Made by a program: the position numbers and the translations under genes. Below are positions 34,048 through 41,751 of a DNA stretch of 64,000 nt, piece by piece. Numbering within the stretch: the stretch's first letter is position 1; each line of letters starts with the position of its first letter. The notes beneath the pieces were generated by a model that saw only the letters and a list, made by a program, of their open reading frames with translations, did no database searches and was not told where the DNA came from. Source of the DNA: Paracoccus sediminicola (lineage in GTDB: Bacteria; Pseudomonadota; Alphaproteobacteria; Rhodobacterales; Rhodobacteraceae); the NCBI RefSeq assembly GCF_027912835.1, contig NZ_CP115769.1, forward strand, positions 1 through 64,000, given 5' to 3'.

Positions 34048-34713
34048 CTATGCGCTGTCGGCAAGCTCCCGCAGGGCCGGCTTGTTGGTGAGCTCGATTC
34101 GTCCGCGCGATTGGGCGATGAAGCCGCGCTTCTGGAAATCGTGCAGCACGCGCGAGATGACTTCTCGCGCCGTTCCCAGTTCGGTTGCGATCTGCGCATG
34201 GGTCGCCGCGATCTCCCTGTCGCCGCCTACCAGGGCGAGGAGGCGCTCGGCGAGCCGAACGTCGATCCGGCCGAACGCGACATCGTCCACAACGCGCAGA
34301 AGGTCGATCAGCCGCCGCGAATAGGCTGCGAACACGAAATTGCGAAAGGCCGCTTCATCGGCAACGAGGGCGTCGAAGGCAGGTCTCGGAAGGACGACGA
34401 CGCTGATCTCGGACTCCGCCAGACCCTCAGCGTTGTAAGCCTCTTCCGCCAGCATGCAGGCCGTCGTCAGCACGCAGCTTTCGCCCGCATCGACGCGGTA
34501 TAGCACGATGTCACGTCCGTTCTCGGAAGTCTGCGAGACGCGGATCGTCCCCTCCAGCAGGAACAACAGGCTATCGGGAATGTTGCGCGGACCGAATACT
34601 TCCTGACCTTTGGGATAATTGCGGATCTGCGCGACCTTTAGCAGCCGATCCCGCACACCGCGCGGTAGGGCTCTGGTCCCCTGAAATCGTTCGGTCCAGT
34701 CTCCAGTGCTCAT
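34048..34713 (-). CDS. Crp/Fnr-family transcriptional regulator
   Basis: A 221-residue regulator: a cyclic-nucleotide-binding-fold N-terminal domain (LLFLLEGTIRVSQTSENGRD) and a C-terminal winged helix ATHAQIATELGTAREVISRV (about residues 165-184) with the recognition helix TAREVISRVL. It has no cluster of N-terminal cysteines as in FNR, so it is not an iron-sulfur oxygen sensor of that type; Cys residues at CVLTTACML could respond to sulfane sulfur or heme. It overlaps the rrf2 gene by 4 bases. It is the best candidate to bind the GTGACAATRTCAC palindromes. Confidence 0.83.
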   Translation of the reverse strand: MSTGDWTERFQGTRALPRGVRDRLLKVAQIRNYPKGQEVFGPRNIPDSLLFLLEGTIRVSQTSENGRDIVLYRVDAGESCVLTTACMLAEEAYNAEGLAESEISVVVLPRPAFDALVADEAAFRNFVFAAYSRRLIDLLRVVDDVAFGRIDVRLAERLLALVGGDREIAATHAQIATELGTAREVISRVLHDFQKRGFIAQSRGRIELTNKPALRELADSA

Positions 34714-35180
34714 CGCGCCCTCCGCGATGGCCAAACGATGCCCTCTTCTATTGGCGTGATGCGGGACAACAGCTCGCTCTTGTTCGACGCAATATCCGCA
34801 AGCGTCAGGTCGTCGAGCACCGCCATGAATGCCTTCGTCGCCTCGCTCAGTGCCCGCGATAGCTTGCAGATGCCGATCAACGGACAGGTGTTTTTTTCAG
34901 GGTTGAAGCATTCGACCACATCGAGCGGTCCTTCGGTCAGCCGGATGACATTCCCCACGACGATTTCTTCCGCAGGACGTGCCAGCCTGAATCCGCCGCC
35001 TCTTCCCCGCCTTGTTTCCACAAGTCCAGCCTGTCCCAGTTCGTGCACGATCTTCACTATATGCGGTCGGGCCAGCCCATGCACCCTGACCACGTCATCC
35101 ACGCGGACAAGTTCGGGTGACCTGAGCGCGGCAAGCTGAAGCGATCGGAACGCGTAATTCGAATATGCCGTGAGCTTCAT
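34710..35180 (-). CDS. Rrf2-family regulator with three-cysteine cluster site
   Basis: A 156-residue winged-helix protein of the NsrR/IscR family. It starts MKLTAYSNYAFRSLQLAALR and carries CFNPEKNTCPLIGIC (Cys-x8-Cys-x5-Cys, about residues 90-105), the ligands of a [2Fe-2S] or [4Fe-4S] cluster in NsrR-like sensors. It could sense nitric oxide, redox state or sulfide damage. It is divergent from the peroxiredoxin gene and cotranscribed with the Crp/Fnr gene (4-base overlap). Confidence 0.86.
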   Translation of the reverse strand: MKLTAYSNYAFRSLQLAALRSPELVRVDDVVRVHGLARPHIVKIVHELGQAGLVETRRGRGGGFRLARPAEEIVVGNVIRLTEGPLDVVECFNPEKNTCPLIGICKLSRALSEATKAFMAVLDDLTLADIASNKSELLSRITPIEEGIVWPSRRAR

Positions 35181-35230
35181 CTATGTCTCCCGGTGAAAGT
35201 TCTACTCGGTGTATAACTTTTTGCAGGCTG

Positions 35231-35247
35231 GGTGACAATGTCACTGA
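35231..35247 (+). promoter_or_regulatory. Palindromic operator copy 2 between rrf2 and peroxiredoxin
   Basis: GGTGACAATGTCACTGA, containing the perfect dyad GTGAC-AAT-GTCAC. A GGTAAT -10-like box lies centred about 29 bases to the right, toward the peroxiredoxin gene; to the left a minus-strand TTATAC (35211-35216) could serve rrf2. Hence both directions may be controlled from it. Confidence 0.65.
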
Positions 35248-35300
35248 GCCCGCGCCCCCTCCACGGTAATTGGTGGCCAAACTCATTGAAAGGAAACACC

Positions 35301-35933
35301 ATGCCTCTGCTTCTCGGAGACGTCGTCCCGGACTTCACCGCTGACACGACGACCGGCCCCATCTCGTTTCATGACTGGATCGGCGACGACTGGGCCTTCT
35401 TTTTTAGCCATCCGGGCGACTTCACACCGGTTTGCACCACCGAGATGGGCCGGACCTCGCAGCTCAGCGCAGAATTCGACAAGCGTGGCGTCAAACCGAT
35501 CGGGCTCAGCACCGACTCCGTCGACGAGCATCTGAAGTGGATCGACGACGTGAACGATACCCAGAACACGACGCTGCGGTTTCCGATCGTCGCTGATCCC
35601 GAGCTGAAGATCGCGCGCCTCTACGACATGATCCATCCCGCCGAGTCTGAAACGGCTGCCGTACGCTCGGTCTTCATCATCGACAACAAGAAGAAGCTGC
35701 GCCTGACGATGACCTATCCGATGAGCGTCGGGCGCAACTTCGATGAAATTCTGCGCGCAGTCGATGCCCTGCAGGCGGGCGACAGGCACCAGATTGCCAC
35801 GCCTGCCGACTGGCGACCCGGCGACGAGGTCATCATCCCGCCCTCGATCGACGACGTCGCGGCGAAGGGTCTGTTCCCGCAGGGTTGGACGACACACCGC
35901 CCTTACCTGCGGACCACGCTTGTGCAAGACTGA
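35301..35933 (+). CDS. Peroxiredoxin (1-Cys Prx6 type)
   Basis: A 210-residue thiol peroxidase: LLGDVVPDFTADTTTGPISF and the active-site loop HPGDFTPVCTTEMG with the peroxidatic Cys. The long C-terminal part (PADWRPGDEVIIPPSIDD) is typical of Prx6/AhpC-TSA 1-Cys enzymes, about 210-220 residues. It starts behind AAAGGAAACACC. It would remove peroxides, including those formed by the partly reduced oxidase chain during sulfide stress. First gene of the plus-strand unit leading into the cyd genes. Confidence 0.88.
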   Translation: MPLLLGDVVPDFTADTTTGPISFHDWIGDDWAFFFSHPGDFTPVCTTEMGRTSQLSAEFDKRGVKPIGLSTDSVDEHLKWIDDVNDTQNTTLRFPIVADPELKIARLYDMIHPAESETAAVRSVFIIDNKKKLRLTMTYPMSVGRNFDEILRAVDALQAGDRHQIATPADWRPGDEVIIPPSIDDVAAKGLFPQGWTTHRPYLRTTLVQD

Positions 35934-35966
35934 TTATTGTTCACGGATGAAGAGGAGAGAGACGAC

Positions 35967-36398
35967 ATGAGACGTATCGCATTGGCGGCGCTGGCCTTGG
36001 TGGGTCTCGCCGGAGCCGCGCAGGCGCAGGAAGCGCCGGAGTTGGTGACGGTCCTCGCCTCAGAGGACGCGCAAACTCAGCTGATGGGTATGGTTTTGAC
36101 CATGCAGGCGGTTCAGCAAGGTGCCGACGCACACATCCTGCTCTGCGGCCCGGCCGGCGACCTGGCCTTGAGGGACGCGCCCCCTTCGGCTACGGCCCCG
36201 CAGGAGCCGCAGGGCATGAGCCCCCAAGGGCTGATGCAGAAGATCATGGAAACCGGCACCCAGGTCGAGGTCTGCGCGATCTACCTGCCGAACAAGGGCG
36301 CAGGTCCCGAGGTCTTGCTCGACGGAATCACCCCCGCTGACCCTGCGGCAATGGCCGCGCGGCTGCTGACGCCGAACGCGCGCATCTTGTCCTTCTAA
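35967..36398 (+). CDS. Periplasmic DsrE-like protein
   Basis: A 143-residue protein with a clear signal peptide (MRRIALAALALVGLAGAAQA, cleavage after AQA). The mature part resembles DsrE/F-like sulfur-trafficking folds (VTVLASEDAQTQLMGMVLTM, AHILLCGPAGDLAL, EVCAIYLPNKG with Cys residues). An exported DsrE-like protein would bind or transfer sulfane sulfur in the periplasm. It lies 33 bases after the peroxiredoxin gene and 57 before cydA. Family placement is moderately confident. Confidence 0.7.
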   Translation: MRRIALAALALVGLAGAAQAQEAPELVTVLASEDAQTQLMGMVLTMQAVQQGADAHILLCGPAGDLALRDAPPSATAPQEPQGMSPQGLMQKIMETGTQVEVCAIYLPNKGAGPEVLLDGITPADPAAMAARLLTPNARILSF

Positions 36399-36455
36399 GC
36401 CGCGCCCAGCGGGCGGCCGCGCCGCCCGTCCTACCGCAACCCCGGAGACCACCTC

Positions 36456-37904
36456 ATGCTCGCCTCCTTCGACGCAGTCCTATTGGCCCGCATTCAGTTC
36501 GCCTTCACGGTGAGCTTCCACTTTCTCTTTCCGGCCTTCACCGTCGGCCTCGCGAGCTACCTCGCGGTGCTCAACGGGCTGTGGCTCTGGACGAAGGACC
36601 ACAAGTATCTCGATCTCTTCCGCTACTGGGTGAAGATCTTCGCGCTGGCTTTCGCCATGGGCGTCGTGTCGGGCATCGTGATGTCCTACCAGTTCGGCAC
36701 AAATTGGTCGGTGTTCTCCGACAAGGCCGGGCCGGTCATCGGCGCACCAATGGCCTACGAGGTACTCTCGGCCTTTTTCCTGGAGGCCGGCTTCCTCGGG
36801 ATCATGCTCTTCGGGCGCGAGCGCGTGGGGCCGGGCCTGCACATGACCGCCACGGCGGCCGTGGCCTTCGGTACGTTTTTCTCGGCCTTCTGGATTCTCA
36901 GCGTGAACAGCTGGATGCAGACGCCCGCAGGCTTCTCCATCGACCCGGACACGGGCCAGTTTTTGCCGGAGAACTTCTGGGAAATCATCTTCAATCCCTC
37001 GTTCCCCTATCGCCTCATGCACACGGTGACGGCCGCCTATCTGACAACGGCATTCATCGTGGGTGGCGTGGCGGCTTTCCACCTTTTGCGTCGCCGGAGG
37101 CGGGGCGAGGTGGCGTCCGAAGCCACGAGAACAATGTTCTCCATGGCGATGTGGATGGCAGCCATCGTGGCGCCGATACAGATTTTCCTCGGGGATCTCC
37201 ACGGAATCAACACGCTGGAACACCAGCCCGCCAAGGTCATGGCCATGGAGGGCCATTTCGAGAGCCATCCGGAGGGCGCGCCGCTCTATCTGTTCGGGAT
37301 CCCCAATGACGAAGCGCAAACCCTCGACTACGCCGTCGGCATACCGAAGCTGTCGTCGCTGATCCTCAAGCACGATCTCAACGCTCCGATAGACGGGCTC
37401 GACACGATTCCAGACGACGAACAGCCGCCGGTGGGCATCGTCTTCTGGTCCTTCCGTGTGATGGTCGCTTTGGGCTTTGCTATGCTGGGCATCGGGGCGT
37501 GGTCTCTCTGGGCGCGTTGGCGAGGCCATCTTTTCGAGGCGCCTTGGCTGCACCGTGCCGCTCTGGCTATGGCACCCTCAGGCCTGATCGCGGTCTTGGC
37601 CGGATGGATCACAACTGAGGTCGGACGCCAACCATATACGGTTTACGGTATGCTACGAACCGCTGAGAGCGCGGCGCCGCTTGACGCAGCCGCCGTCGGC
37701 ACCTCGCTCATCGCGTTCATCGTGGTCTACTTCGCCGTGTTTGGCGCTGGCACCTTCTACATCCTGCGTCTGATGAGCCGTCCGCCCGTCTTCGACGAAC
37801 CACGTCTGAAGGATGCCACCAAGGGCCCCATTCGCACGGCCGGCATCACGCCGGCCATCGAGGAAACCATGCGGCGCCCGAACGCCGTCCAGCCGGGGGA
37901 GTGA
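36456..37904 (+). CDS. cydA: Cytochrome bd-type quinol oxidase subunit I (CIO type)
   Basis: A 482-residue membrane protein. LARIQFAFTVSFHFLFPAFT holds the heme b595 His (about residue 22), and FPYRLMHTVTAAY and GWITTEVGRQPYTVYGMLRT are conserved in subunit I. The Q-loop is short compared with E. coli CydA (522 residues), the form called cyanide-insensitive oxidase (CIO). It oxidises ubiquinol and reduces O2; bd oxidases are known to keep working in sulfide that blocks heme-copper oxidases. Its presence as cargo with SQR makes functional sense. Confidence 0.92.
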   Translation: MLASFDAVLLARIQFAFTVSFHFLFPAFTVGLASYLAVLNGLWLWTKDHKYLDLFRYWVKIFALAFAMGVVSGIVMSYQFGTNWSVFSDKAGPVIGAPMAYEVLSAFFLEAGFLGIMLFGRERVGPGLHMTATAAVAFGTFFSAFWILSVNSWMQTPAGFSIDPDTGQFLPENFWEIIFNPSFPYRLMHTVTAAYLTTAFIVGGVAAFHLLRRRRRGEVASEATRTMFSMAMWMAAIVAPIQIFLGDLHGINTLEHQPAKVMAMEGHFESHPEGAPLYLFGIPNDEAQTLDYAVGIPKLSSLILKHDLNAPIDGLDTIPDDEQPPVGIVFWSFRVMVALGFAMLGIGAWSLWARWRGHLFEAPWLHRAALAMAPSGLIAVLAGWITTEVGRQPYTVYGMLRTAESAAPLDAAAVGTSLIAFIVVYFAVFGAGTFYILRLMSRPPVFDEPRLKDATKGPIRTAGITPAIEETMRRPNAVQPGE

Positions 37905-37909
37905 GAACA

Positions 37910-38941
37910 ATGCCGATCGCAGAAGGGGTCGCATTCGACCTCACCTTTGTCTGGGGCTTCCTGATCGCCCTCGCCGTGCTCATCTACGTGGTTCTCGACG
38001 GATTCGACCTCGGGCTCGGGATGCTGTTCGCCGTAGAGCCCGATCGCCGGCATCGCGATGTGATGATGAACTCGGTTGCCCCCGTCTGGGACGGGAACGA
38101 GACGTGGCTCGTTCTTGGGGGCGGAGGTCTCTTTGCGGCGTTCCCGCTGGCCTACGCGCTGATCCTACCAGCGCTCTATGCGCCAATTATCGCCATGCTG
38201 CTGGCGCTTATCTTTCGAGGGGTCGCCTTCGAGTTTCGCTGGCGCACCGAGCGTTGGCGCGGTGTCTGGGACGTCGCCTTCATCGGCGGCTCCGCGGTGG
38301 CCGCACTCAGCCAGGGCATCGCACTCGGCGGGCTTCTCCAGGGCATCACCATCGACAAGACCGCGCGCGCCTATGCGGGCGGCTGGTGGGACTGGCTGAC
38401 GCCCTTCTCGGTGACGGTCGGGTTGGCCGTCATGGTTGGTTACATGCTCCTCGGAGCGACTTGGCTCGTCATGAAGACCGATGGCGAGCTTCAGGATCGG
38501 ATGCGCAGCCGCGCCTGGATCCTGGGAGTCGCTACAGTGGCATTCATCGGCGTGGTCAGCCTATGGACTCCGTTCCTGCAGGAAGGATACTTCGTGCGCT
38601 GGTTCGCTGGCACCCGAATCTTGCTTGCCGGGCTGGTGGGAGCTGCAGTTCTTGCCCTCGCATTCCTGATGTTCCGTGCTCTTCACGTGCATCGTCACGA
38701 CTACTGGCCCTTCCTGCTCGCCTTGGCGATGTTCGGGCTGTGCTTCGTGGGCCTCGGAATCTGCATGTTCCCCTACATCGTGCCAACCGAAGTCACGCTT
38801 TGGGAAGCGGCCGCCCCGTACAGAGCTCAACTCTTCATGATCATCGGTGCGGGCATCCTGATCCCGATCATCCTTGCCTACACGGCCTATGCTTACTGGG
38901 TATTCCGGGGGAAGGTCGATCCTGAAGCGGGGTATCACTGA
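37910..38941 (+). CDS. cydB: Cytochrome bd-type quinol oxidase subunit II (CIO type)
   Basis: A 343-residue membrane protein with eight to nine helices; it starts MPIAEGVAFDLTFVWGFLIA and includes YVVLDGFDLGLGMLF and VWDGNETWLVLGGGGLFAAF (the NETW motif). It stabilises the hemes and forms the dimer with CydA. The ATG at 37910 follows GGGGGAG; a GTG at 37901 is an alternative. It overlaps the next small gene by one base (TGATG). Confidence 0.92.
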   Translation: MPIAEGVAFDLTFVWGFLIALAVLIYVVLDGFDLGLGMLFAVEPDRRHRDVMMNSVAPVWDGNETWLVLGGGGLFAAFPLAYALILPALYAPIIAMLLALIFRGVAFEFRWRTERWRGVWDVAFIGGSAVAALSQGIALGGLLQGITIDKTARAYAGGWWDWLTPFSVTVGLAVMVGYMLLGATWLVMKTDGELQDRMRSRAWILGVATVAFIGVVSLWTPFLQEGYFVRWFAGTRILLAGLVGAAVLALAFLMFRALHVHRHDYWPFLLALAMFGLCFVGLGICMFPYIVPTEVTLWEAAAPYRAQLFMIIGAGILIPIILAYTAYAYWVFRGKVDPEAGYH

Positions 38942-39096
38942 TGCGGCAGCTGAACCGTTCCGAGCATCGGACCGAACACGAGGCGCCCCGGCGCCTCACA
39001 ACCCGGCTTATGTGGTTCGGCGTCCTGTGGATCGCCTCCGTGGCAACCCTGATCGCGGTCGCCTACGGCATCCGCCTGTGGCTGGGCCTGGGATGA
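38941..39096 (+). CDS. Small membrane protein after cydB (DUF2474/CydX-like)
   Basis: A 51-residue protein: a charged N-terminal part (MRQLNRSEHRTEHEAPRR) and one membrane helix (LMWFGVLWIASVATLIAVAY). A short single-helix subunit directly after cydB (CydX, CydZ or DUF2474) is a regular part of bd oxidases. The start overlaps the cydB stop. Too short for routine gene calling. Confidence 0.8.
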   Translation: MRQLNRSEHRTEHEAPRRLTTRLMWFGVLWIASVATLIAVAYGIRLWLGLG

Positions 39097-39106
39097 GGGG
39101 CTGACA

Positions 39107-39700
39107 ATGTGGGACGAACGCTACGCCGCGCCGGGCTACCTCTTCGGAACGGAGCCCGCCCGCTTCTTGGTGGACCAGGCGGTGCATCTGCCGGAGCGGG
39201 GCCGCGTCCTCGTCGTGGCGGACGGTGAGGGCCGGAATTCGGTCTTCCTCGCCGCGCGCGGCTTCGACGTCATGGCGTTCGACGCCTCCCACGTCGCAGT
39301 CGAGAAGGCGCGGGCACTCGCCAAGGGACGTGATGTTCCGGTCCGTTTCGAGGTCTCGAACGTCGATGGCTGGGACTGGGCGCCAAATGCCTACGACGCC
39401 GTCGTCGCGGTCTTCATCCAGTTCGCGCCGCCGCCGATGCGCGCGCGCATCTTCGAGGGCATAAAGCGGACCCTCAAGCCGGGCGGCATGCTGATGCTGC
39501 ACGGCTATCGCCCCGAGCAGATCACCTACGGCACCGGCGGGCCGCCCCACGCGGAAAACATGTACACCGAGGAAATGCTGCGAGAAGGGTTTGGCGACAT
39601 GCGGATCCTGCACCTCGCTGCCTACGACTGCGAGATCGAGGAAGGGAAGGGGCATGCCGGGATGTCGGCGCTGATTGATCTCGTTGCGGTGAAGCGCTGA
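39107..39700 (+). CDS. SAM-dependent methyltransferase (TehB/thiol methyltransferase-like)
   Basis: A 197-residue class I methyltransferase: it opens MWDERYAAPGYLFGTEPARF, then VLVVADGEGRNSVFLAARG (SAM motif I) and VMAFDASHVAVEKARAL (motif II). The DxRY...YxxGxEP opening is shared with TehB-like and thiol S-methyltransferases that methylate chalcogenides or sulfide. In this context it could methylate sulfide to methanethiol, but that is inference. It is the last cargo gene before tniR. Confidence 0.78.
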   Translation: MWDERYAAPGYLFGTEPARFLVDQAVHLPERGRVLVVADGEGRNSVFLAARGFDVMAFDASHVAVEKARALAKGRDVPVRFEVSNVDGWDWAPNAYDAVVAVFIQFAPPPMRARIFEGIKRTLKPGGMLMLHGYRPEQITYGTGGPPHAENMYTEEMLREGFGDMRILHLAAYDCEIEEGKGHAGMSALIDLVAVKR

Positions 39701-39813
39701 CTCGCGGGCGTGTTTCTAACCGATGTTCCAGATGCGTATAGCCAAGCGGTAAAAGCGGCCGTTCATTTATACCGCAGCGAACTCACGCTCTGTCCGCATA
39801 GCAGCCAGCGGAC

Positions 39814-40386
39814 CTAATCCGGGTCTGCGTCCGCTTTGGCACTTCCTGTATCCAGCGCTCTATATACGGTCATGCGCGAAACCCCCAGGTCTCGGGCAAT
39901 CTGGGCTTTGGATGTGCCCGCTGCAGCCAGTCTCTGAATTTCAGCGTCATCGACCTTCTTCTGCCGCCCCTTGTAGATCCCCTTGCCCTTTGCGGCGTTG
40001 ATCCCTGCGCGTTGGCGGTCGCGAATGAACTTCAGCTCCATGTCAGCGACCATGCCGAGGACAGTGATCACCATGCGCCCCATGTCGCCGGCCGTCGTCA
40101 CCTCGGGTTCAAGGATACGCAACGACGCGCCCTTCGCATCCAACTCATGCACCAGATTCAGAACGTCTCGGGTTGACCGCCCAAGGCGGTCGAGGCGATG
40201 CACGACCAGCTCGTCACCTGCACGCAAAAACTCCAGGACGGTTGCCAGTTCGGTGCGACCGTCACGGGATGCTCCAGAGCCGGTTTCGGCGCGGACAATT
40301 TCACAGCCTGCCGCCTTCAGTTTGGCTTTCTGGATTTCGAGATCCTGACTTGTTGAGCTGACGCGGGCGTAACCGATCTTGGGCAT
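39814..40386 (-). CDS. tniR: Transposon resolvase TniR (serine recombinase)
   Basis: A 190-residue resolvase: MPKIGYARVSSTSQDLEIQK (nucleophile Ser about residue 10), EIVRAETGSGASRDGR, LVVHRLDRLGRSTRDVLNLV, and the C-terminal helix-turn-helix ARDLGVSRMTVYRAL. It belongs to the Tn5053/Tn402 tni module, where it resolves cointegrates at the res site lying between tniR and tniQ. The gap 39701-39813 shows nothing recognisable. Confidence 0.88.
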   Translation of the reverse strand: MPKIGYARVSSTSQDLEIQKAKLKAAGCEIVRAETGSGASRDGRTELATVLEFLRAGDELVVHRLDRLGRSTRDVLNLVHELDAKGASLRILEPEVTTAGDMGRMVITVLGMVADMELKFIRDRQRAGINAAKGKGIYKGRQKKVDDAEIQRLAAAGTSKAQIARDLGVSRMTVYRALDTGSAKADADPD

Positions 40387-40395
40387 GTAGAAATG

Positions 40396-40520
40396 TCACT
40401 TTAGGGTGGCTATATTCCTGATACTGTCACAATGCCTGTTGCGCCACTCATTTGTGACATTTTCTGCTGTCACATTCATGCGTCCCTCACGGGTGTGCCC
40501 AAATGTTACGATTTTGGCGG
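40396..40520. promoter_or_regulatory. res site of the tni module
   Basis: Between tniR and tniQ there are several TGTCAC words. They include the inverted pair TGTGACA (40453-40459) and TGTCACA (40468-40474), AATGTCAC (40392-40399), ACTGTCACAATG (about 40424-40435) and a weaker AAATGTTACG. Multiple spaced dyads upstream of the resolvase gene are the layout of a resolvase res site. Confidence 0.7.
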
Positions 40521-40562
40521 GAAAGCCCACTCATATCTTTGTCGGCCCTCGGGCGTGGCTAT

Positions 40563-40853
40563 TCATGCTTCGAGTTCCGCGTATAGGCGTGCGACATTGC
40601 GGCGACGGCGCGCCTCGAAACCGCGCAATTCATCGATTGGAATACCAAGCCCGACAGCGAGGCGCTCCAAGACATCCTCTGTGGGTTGCGTGAAGGAGCG
40701 GGCCTCTTCATCCGCATGCGCAATCTTGAGAGCATGATAGCAGAAGCTTTCGAAGGTGACGCCATAGAGACGGGCTAGGCTTTGCACATATTGCCGTAAA
40801 GTCTCGATCTCCTTGGGGGGCGGGTGCAGCGGCCATGCGGGTTCCCCCGTCAT
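40563..40853 (-). CDS. tniQ: TniQ-like protein, short (N-terminal region only)
   Basis: A 96-residue protein in the tniQ position. PAWPLHPPPKEIETLRQYVQ and LARLYGVTFESFCYHAL are TniQ-like N-terminal features, followed by a helix-turn-helix-like part (LERLAVGLGIPIDELRGFEA). Known TniQ proteins of Tn402-type elements are about 400 residues, so this is a quarter of the usual size. The start overlaps the tniB stop (GTGA/ATGA type, 4 bases). It may be a natural short form or a truncation. Confidence 0.65.
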   Translation of the reverse strand: MTGEPAWPLHPPPKEIETLRQYVQSLARLYGVTFESFCYHALKIAHADEEARSFTQPTEDVLERLAVGLGIPIDELRGFEARRRRNVARLYAELEA

Positions 40854-41746
40854 GCCCGAAGTTCCCGTTCCATCATCTGCCGCCGGTAGGAGGGTGCCTG
40901 GAAAGGGCAGCCCAGCAGGTCTTCTCTCTCGATGCGTTCCCGTCCTTCCGTCAGGGCATGCGCTGCTGCGCTCGAAAGAAGCTGGTGCATTTCTCCGATC
41001 AGGCCCTCCGAGCGCTCCACAATCACCTTGCGCAACGCAGGCAGACCGAGACCGGACCGCCCGCGCAGGGGGATCACTGTCTCGAAGCTGGCCAGCAGCC
41101 GCCCGGTCTCGGCATCGTCACCCCACATCGATAGCAAAAAGGGCTGGAAGCGGTTTTCGAGTTGGTCGTCCAACCGGAGAGCCAGCCATGCATCCTTGGT
41201 CCCAAGCGCGACAATCGGGATACGCAGCTCGTTGCCCAGATACCGGATGAGCCCCAAAATTTCGCGCTGCCGCGATGATGGGCCGCAAAGCAGGTTGTGC
41301 AACTCGTCAATGACGAGCAGCCGCACCCCGCATGCCCGCATGAGATTCAGTGTCAGTGCATTGCGCCGGTCGGTCTTTCGGATGTTCCCGAGAGGTGATC
41401 CCAATGCGTCAAGCAACTGTGCGTAGAAACGGGGCGCGGTCACGTCCGGCATCATCTGGACCGACAGGACCGGAAAGATATGTCGGTCCCTTTCTTCCGA
41501 ACTTCTTCGGGGGTGCTGGCGCTGGAATTTCTCGGCGATGGTCGATTTGCCGTTGTTGCTCGGCCCGACAACCAGCATGTTCTGCGGTCGAACACGGCCG
41601 GGTTGCGTCGCCAACAGCATGTCCATGCGTTTCAGGGCATCCTGCGCGCGGGAATAGCCGATCCAGCGGTCGGTTGCGAAACAATCGAGCCGTTCGATAG
41701 CAGGCTTTTCCGCGATGCGTCGGGCTTCGGGTCGAAGATGGTCCAT
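40850..41746 (-). CDS. tniB: Transposition ATPase TniB
   Basis: A 298-residue AAA ATPase that selects target DNA and activates TniA. Walker A is VVGPSNNGKSTIAEKF (about residues 60-75), Walker B VRLLVIDELHNLL (about 142-154), and sensor region IPIVALGTKDAWLAL. The length is normal. An in-frame GTG at 41758 would overlap the tniA stop; the ATG at 41746 (MDHLRPEARR) is given here as the conventional start. Confidence 0.9.
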   Translation of the reverse strand: MDHLRPEARRIAEKPAIERLDCFATDRWIGYSRAQDALKRMDMLLATQPGRVRPQNMLVVGPSNNGKSTIAEKFQRQHPRRSSEERDRHIFPVLSVQMMPDVTAPRFYAQLLDALGSPLGNIRKTDRRNALTLNLMRACGVRLLVIDELHNLLCGPSSRQREILGLIRYLGNELRIPIVALGTKDAWLALRLDDQLENRFQPFLLSMWGDDAETGRLLASFETVIPLRGRSGLGLPALRKVIVERSEGLIGEMHQLLSSAAAHALTEGRERIEREDLLGCPFQAPSYRRQMMERELRA

Positions 41747-41751
41747 CTGCC

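Noticed and set aside
36480..37553. 357-codon minus-strand frame over cydA
   Set aside because: Antisense of a clearly conserved oxidase subunit.
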